A stretch of 64,000 nt of DNA from Altererythrobacter sp. GTDB lineage: Bacteria; Pseudomonadota; Alphaproteobacteria; Sphingomonadales; Sphingomonadaceae. The position numbers and the translations under genes were made by a program. Below, one piece after another: positions 62,114-64,000 of the stretch. The first letter of the stretch is position 1. The number at the start of each line of letters is the position of its first letter. A model generated the notes under the pieces. That model ran no database searches, was not told the origin of the DNA, and was given only the letters and a program-made list of their open reading frames with translations. Location: NCBI GenBank assembly GCA_017308255.1, contig JAFKFN010000003.1:124001-188000 (forward strand), given 5' to 3'.

Positions 62114-62142
62114 ACATGCGGCAATAGCCGCCCATCGTGCAT

Positions 62143-63627
62143 TCAGACAGGCTCCACCTCCCTCGCCAGCCCAAGTTCCTCGCTTGGGGCGAAGTTGCCG
62201 TGGAGGCCGAAGCGCAGGCGGATCGGCACCTGGATGGTGGCGATGGGGCCTTTCTCGATCTCCAGCGCGTCGAACAGCAGCAGGTCGCTGCGGTGTTCGT
62301 CCAGCCGGTTGCAGACCTGCACGATCCAGCCGTCGCCCTCCGGCGCATCCTTGCTGCGCGGGATGAAGCACGGTTCCTGTAGCGTGCTGACGGGCCCGGC
62401 CCACCAATGCTGTTCCGCCCCTGTTTCAAGGTCCTTCAGGAACAGGCAGTTCATCAGCATGCCGCCGGCGCTGCCGCCCTTCAATTCATGCGGGCGGCGC
62501 ATGTCCATTTCCAGACCCCATCCGTACCGGTTCCTGCGCCCCGCGAAGCGATCGTCGATGCGCGGGAATTCGGAAACCGTTTCCGTCAGCCGGGTGATCG
62601 AATCGAATTCCTCGCCATTGCTGGCGAGGTCCACCGTCCAGTCGGTCAGGTGGCTGGCCGCCTCCATCGGATTGAACGGCGCGCCGTGCACATCCGGGAA
62701 GAATGGGAACATGTTGTTCTTCGCCTCCGGCGTGATGAAATGGATTTTCGTCCCTTCCTGCCAGCAGTTGAGCACGTGGCTGGCGAAGCAGTTATCGCGT
62801 TTGAACCAGCGGATATCCTCTTGCTTCATGTCGTCGCGGCGCGGGATGATCCCGAGATAGACCGGCAGCGTGGTGTCGAAGCCGAAGTGCGGCTTGCCCT
62901 GCTCCAGCCGTTCCCAGCTGCCGATGGAAGGCACGATGTGCAGGACGAGGTAATCGGGCGTGATGCCGAAATCGTGCATCATGCAGTAATAGGGAACCTT
63001 GAACCACTTCTCGCGGACCAGTTCCCCCTCGGGGCTGACCTCGTAATAGGTCACATCGTCGCTGCACAGCCCGCTGGCGGCATAGCCGATGGCGACCATG
63101 TTGCCGCTGGCCGGGTCGATCTTCGGATGCGCGGTGAAGGTCTGCCCGGTCATCTTGCCGTCGAACTTCGTATAGCCGTCGGTCTCCATCGTGGCCGGGT
63201 CCATGATGAGCGCGGGACTGTCTTCCTTCAGCGCCCAGAGCTTGCCGCCGAACGGGAAGGCATTGGTATTGGCGGTGCCGCGAATCTGCCCCTTCACCGC
63301 CGCGTCATCGGTCAGCGGGTTGCGGTATGCGCCGAACAGCGCGTGGCCCGCCGCGTTTTCCAGCTTCCACTTGTCGGTCCGCGCCCAGCGCTGGCGGAAA
63401 TCGCATTGCCCGTCATGGAAATGGAACCGGGTGATCATGCCATCGCCGTTGAAGGCGATATCGTCACCCAGGCGCGGGGGGAACTGCGGATCGGGCTGCA
63501 CGCGATAGAACGCGCCGTCCAGCTCGCGCGGGATTTCGCCGGTGTGTTGCAGGTCGGCGATATCAGCCTCGATTCGGCTGGGTGTGTTGAAGCCGGTGAA
63601 GCTGGGCGTTTGCGGAAAATGCGCCAT
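62143..63627 (-). CDS. Carotenoid/stilbene oxygenase-family dioxygenase
   Basis: A 494-aa non-haem iron dioxygenase. Four iron-binding His are visible: TAHPKIDPA, YCMMHDFGITP, FASHVLNCW and RFGLHGNFAP. DIADLQHTGEIPRELDGAFYRVQPDPQFPP and DGMITRFHFHDG are family landmarks. Bacterial members cleave carotenoids or lignin-derived stilbenes (lignostilbene dioxygenase); sphingomonads carry both kinds. The lignin-type neighbourhood favours a stilbene substrate, which is inference. Confidence 0.87.
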   Translation of the reverse strand: MAHFPQTPSFTGFNTPSRIEADIADLQHTGEIPRELDGAFYRVQPDPQFPPRLGDDIAFNGDGMITRFHFHDGQCDFRQRWARTDKWKLENAAGHALFGAYRNPLTDDAAVKGQIRGTANTNAFPFGGKLWALKEDSPALIMDPATMETDGYTKFDGKMTGQTFTAHPKIDPASGNMVAIGYAASGLCSDDVTYYEVSPEGELVREKWFKVPYYCMMHDFGITPDYLVLHIVPSIGSWERLEQGKPHFGFDTTLPVYLGIIPRRDDMKQEDIRWFKRDNCFASHVLNCWQEGTKIHFITPEAKNNMFPFFPDVHGAPFNPMEAASHLTDWTVDLASNGEEFDSITRLTETVSEFPRIDDRFAGRRNRYGWGLEMDMRRPHELKGGSAGGMLMNCLFLKDLETGAEQHWWAGPVSTLQEPCFIPRSKDAPEGDGWIVQVCNRLDEHRSDLLLFDALEIEKGPIATIQVPIRLRFGLHGNFAPSEELGLAREVEPV

Positions 63628-63659
63628 GGGGTTCTCCTTGCGCGGAATTGTATGCTCTA

Positions 63660-63670
63660 CTAACGATTAG
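63660..63670. promoter_or_regulatory. Candidate MarR operator between divergent genes
   Basis: CTAACGATTAG is a palindrome with a three-base centre, inside the 68-bp gap between the oxygenase and MarR genes. Likely a regulator site because of position; unproven. Confidence 0.4.
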
Positions 63671-63695
63671 GCAAGCGGCGGGATGGGAGCATCTG

Positions 63696-64000
63696 GTGGG
63701 CGCACCGGCATTGACGGATGACAAGGCCCCGCGCCCGCCGGGCGACCTCGGCGGGCTGGAAGGCATCATCGGGTTCCATATCCGCCTGGCGCACGGCGCG
63801 GTCTATCGCCATTTCACCGAAACCTTCGCCGATCTCGACCTTACGCAGAAGCAGGTTTCCGCGCTTTGGCTGGTGAGCGAATTTCCCGGCATTTCGCAGA
63901 TAGAGCTCGGCCGCCGGCTGAGGATGGACCGGGCGACGACGATGACCATCGTCAACCGCCTGCAGGCGCGCGCCTTCATGCGCCGGGAACGTTCGACCAG
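63696..64000 (+). CDS. MarR-family regulator, 3' end cut off
   Basis: The first 101 codons of a winged-helix regulator from GTG at 63696 (GGGAG six bases upstream). LTQKQVSALWLVSEFPGISQIELGRRLRMDRATTMTIVNRLQARAFMRRERS shows the MarR DNA-binding core. It is divergent from the oxygenase gene and may repress it. The C-terminal part is outside the window. Confidence 0.85.
   Translation, partial: MGAPALTDDKAPRPPGDLGGLEGIIGFHIRLAHGAVYRHFTETFADLDLTQKQVSALWLVSEFPGISQIELGRRLRMDRATTMTIVNRLQARAFMRRERST

Overview
The window reads as a high-GC alphaproteobacterial genome, most likely a sphingomonad (Sphingomonadales). The main reasons are the FzlA-like protein, the LigW-like decarboxylase, the hflK-hflC-degP block and the style of the chromosomal genes on the right. 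It divides into an accessory island (about 1-26,240) and ordinary chromosome (26,240-64,000). A tRNA-Lys(UUU) gene lies at the junction with its 3' end facing the island, which is the usual geometry of an integrative element inserted at a tRNA.

Island, left part: a partial APC-type permease, a lipoprotein cytochrome c and a ferric-reductase-like flavocytochrome precede a tightly packed sulfide/sulfur operon. That operon holds a BigR/SqrR-like persulfide sensor, a persulfide-dioxygenase-like metallohydrolase, two YeeE/YedE half-transporters, a TIGR01244 sulfurtransferase-like protein and a SulP permease. A 31-bp symmetric dyad covers the start codon of the regulator. Next comes an arsenic operon arsR-arsC-arsH-arsB, with its first three genes joined by stop/start overlaps.

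Island, right part: this is mobile-element backbone. It has a DUF2493 (SLOG-like) protein, a Xre-RES toxin-antitoxin pair, an ArdC antirestriction protein, a ParB-like protein, a large DNA methylase/strawberry-notch helicase, a CHC2/Toprim primase and a lytic transglycosylase. The methylase-helicase gene is split by a 3.7-kb RIT (recombinase in trio) element: three overlapping tyrosine recombinase genes between perfect 90-bp terminal inverted repeats. Precise removal of 3,723 bp between two GAATACGT copies would restore one frame of about 1,410 codons. Each terminal repeat carries an outward-facing ribosome binding site and ATG, and at one end this fuses in frame to the severed helicase half.

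Chromosome, 26.3-46.9 kb: housekeeping genes, including folK, a carbamoylputrescine-type amidohydrolase, msrA, rsmB, a 53-aa SdhAF4-like protein (DUF1674), a lipoprotein cytochrome c, a PilZ-like protein, hemH, an orphan molybdopterin dehydrogenase large subunit, an Mrp/ApbC ATPase, hflK-hflC, a Do-type protease, PBP1A, msrB and fzlA. One AT-richer orphan gene (43,736) looks foreign.

Chromosome, 45.5-64 kb: catabolic genes, including an SDR with a SnoaL-like partner, two MFS transporters, an aldehyde dehydrogenase, a LigW-like decarboxylase, an NmrA/QorB-like reductase, a benzoylformate-decarboxylase-like ThDP enzyme, DUF3237, a GMC oxidoreductase, and a carotenoid/stilbene oxygenase divergent from a MarR regulator. 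The set suggests breakdown of lignin-type aromatics. Apart from the LigW resemblance, substrates are inferred. No rRNA genes or CRISPR arrays were seen.
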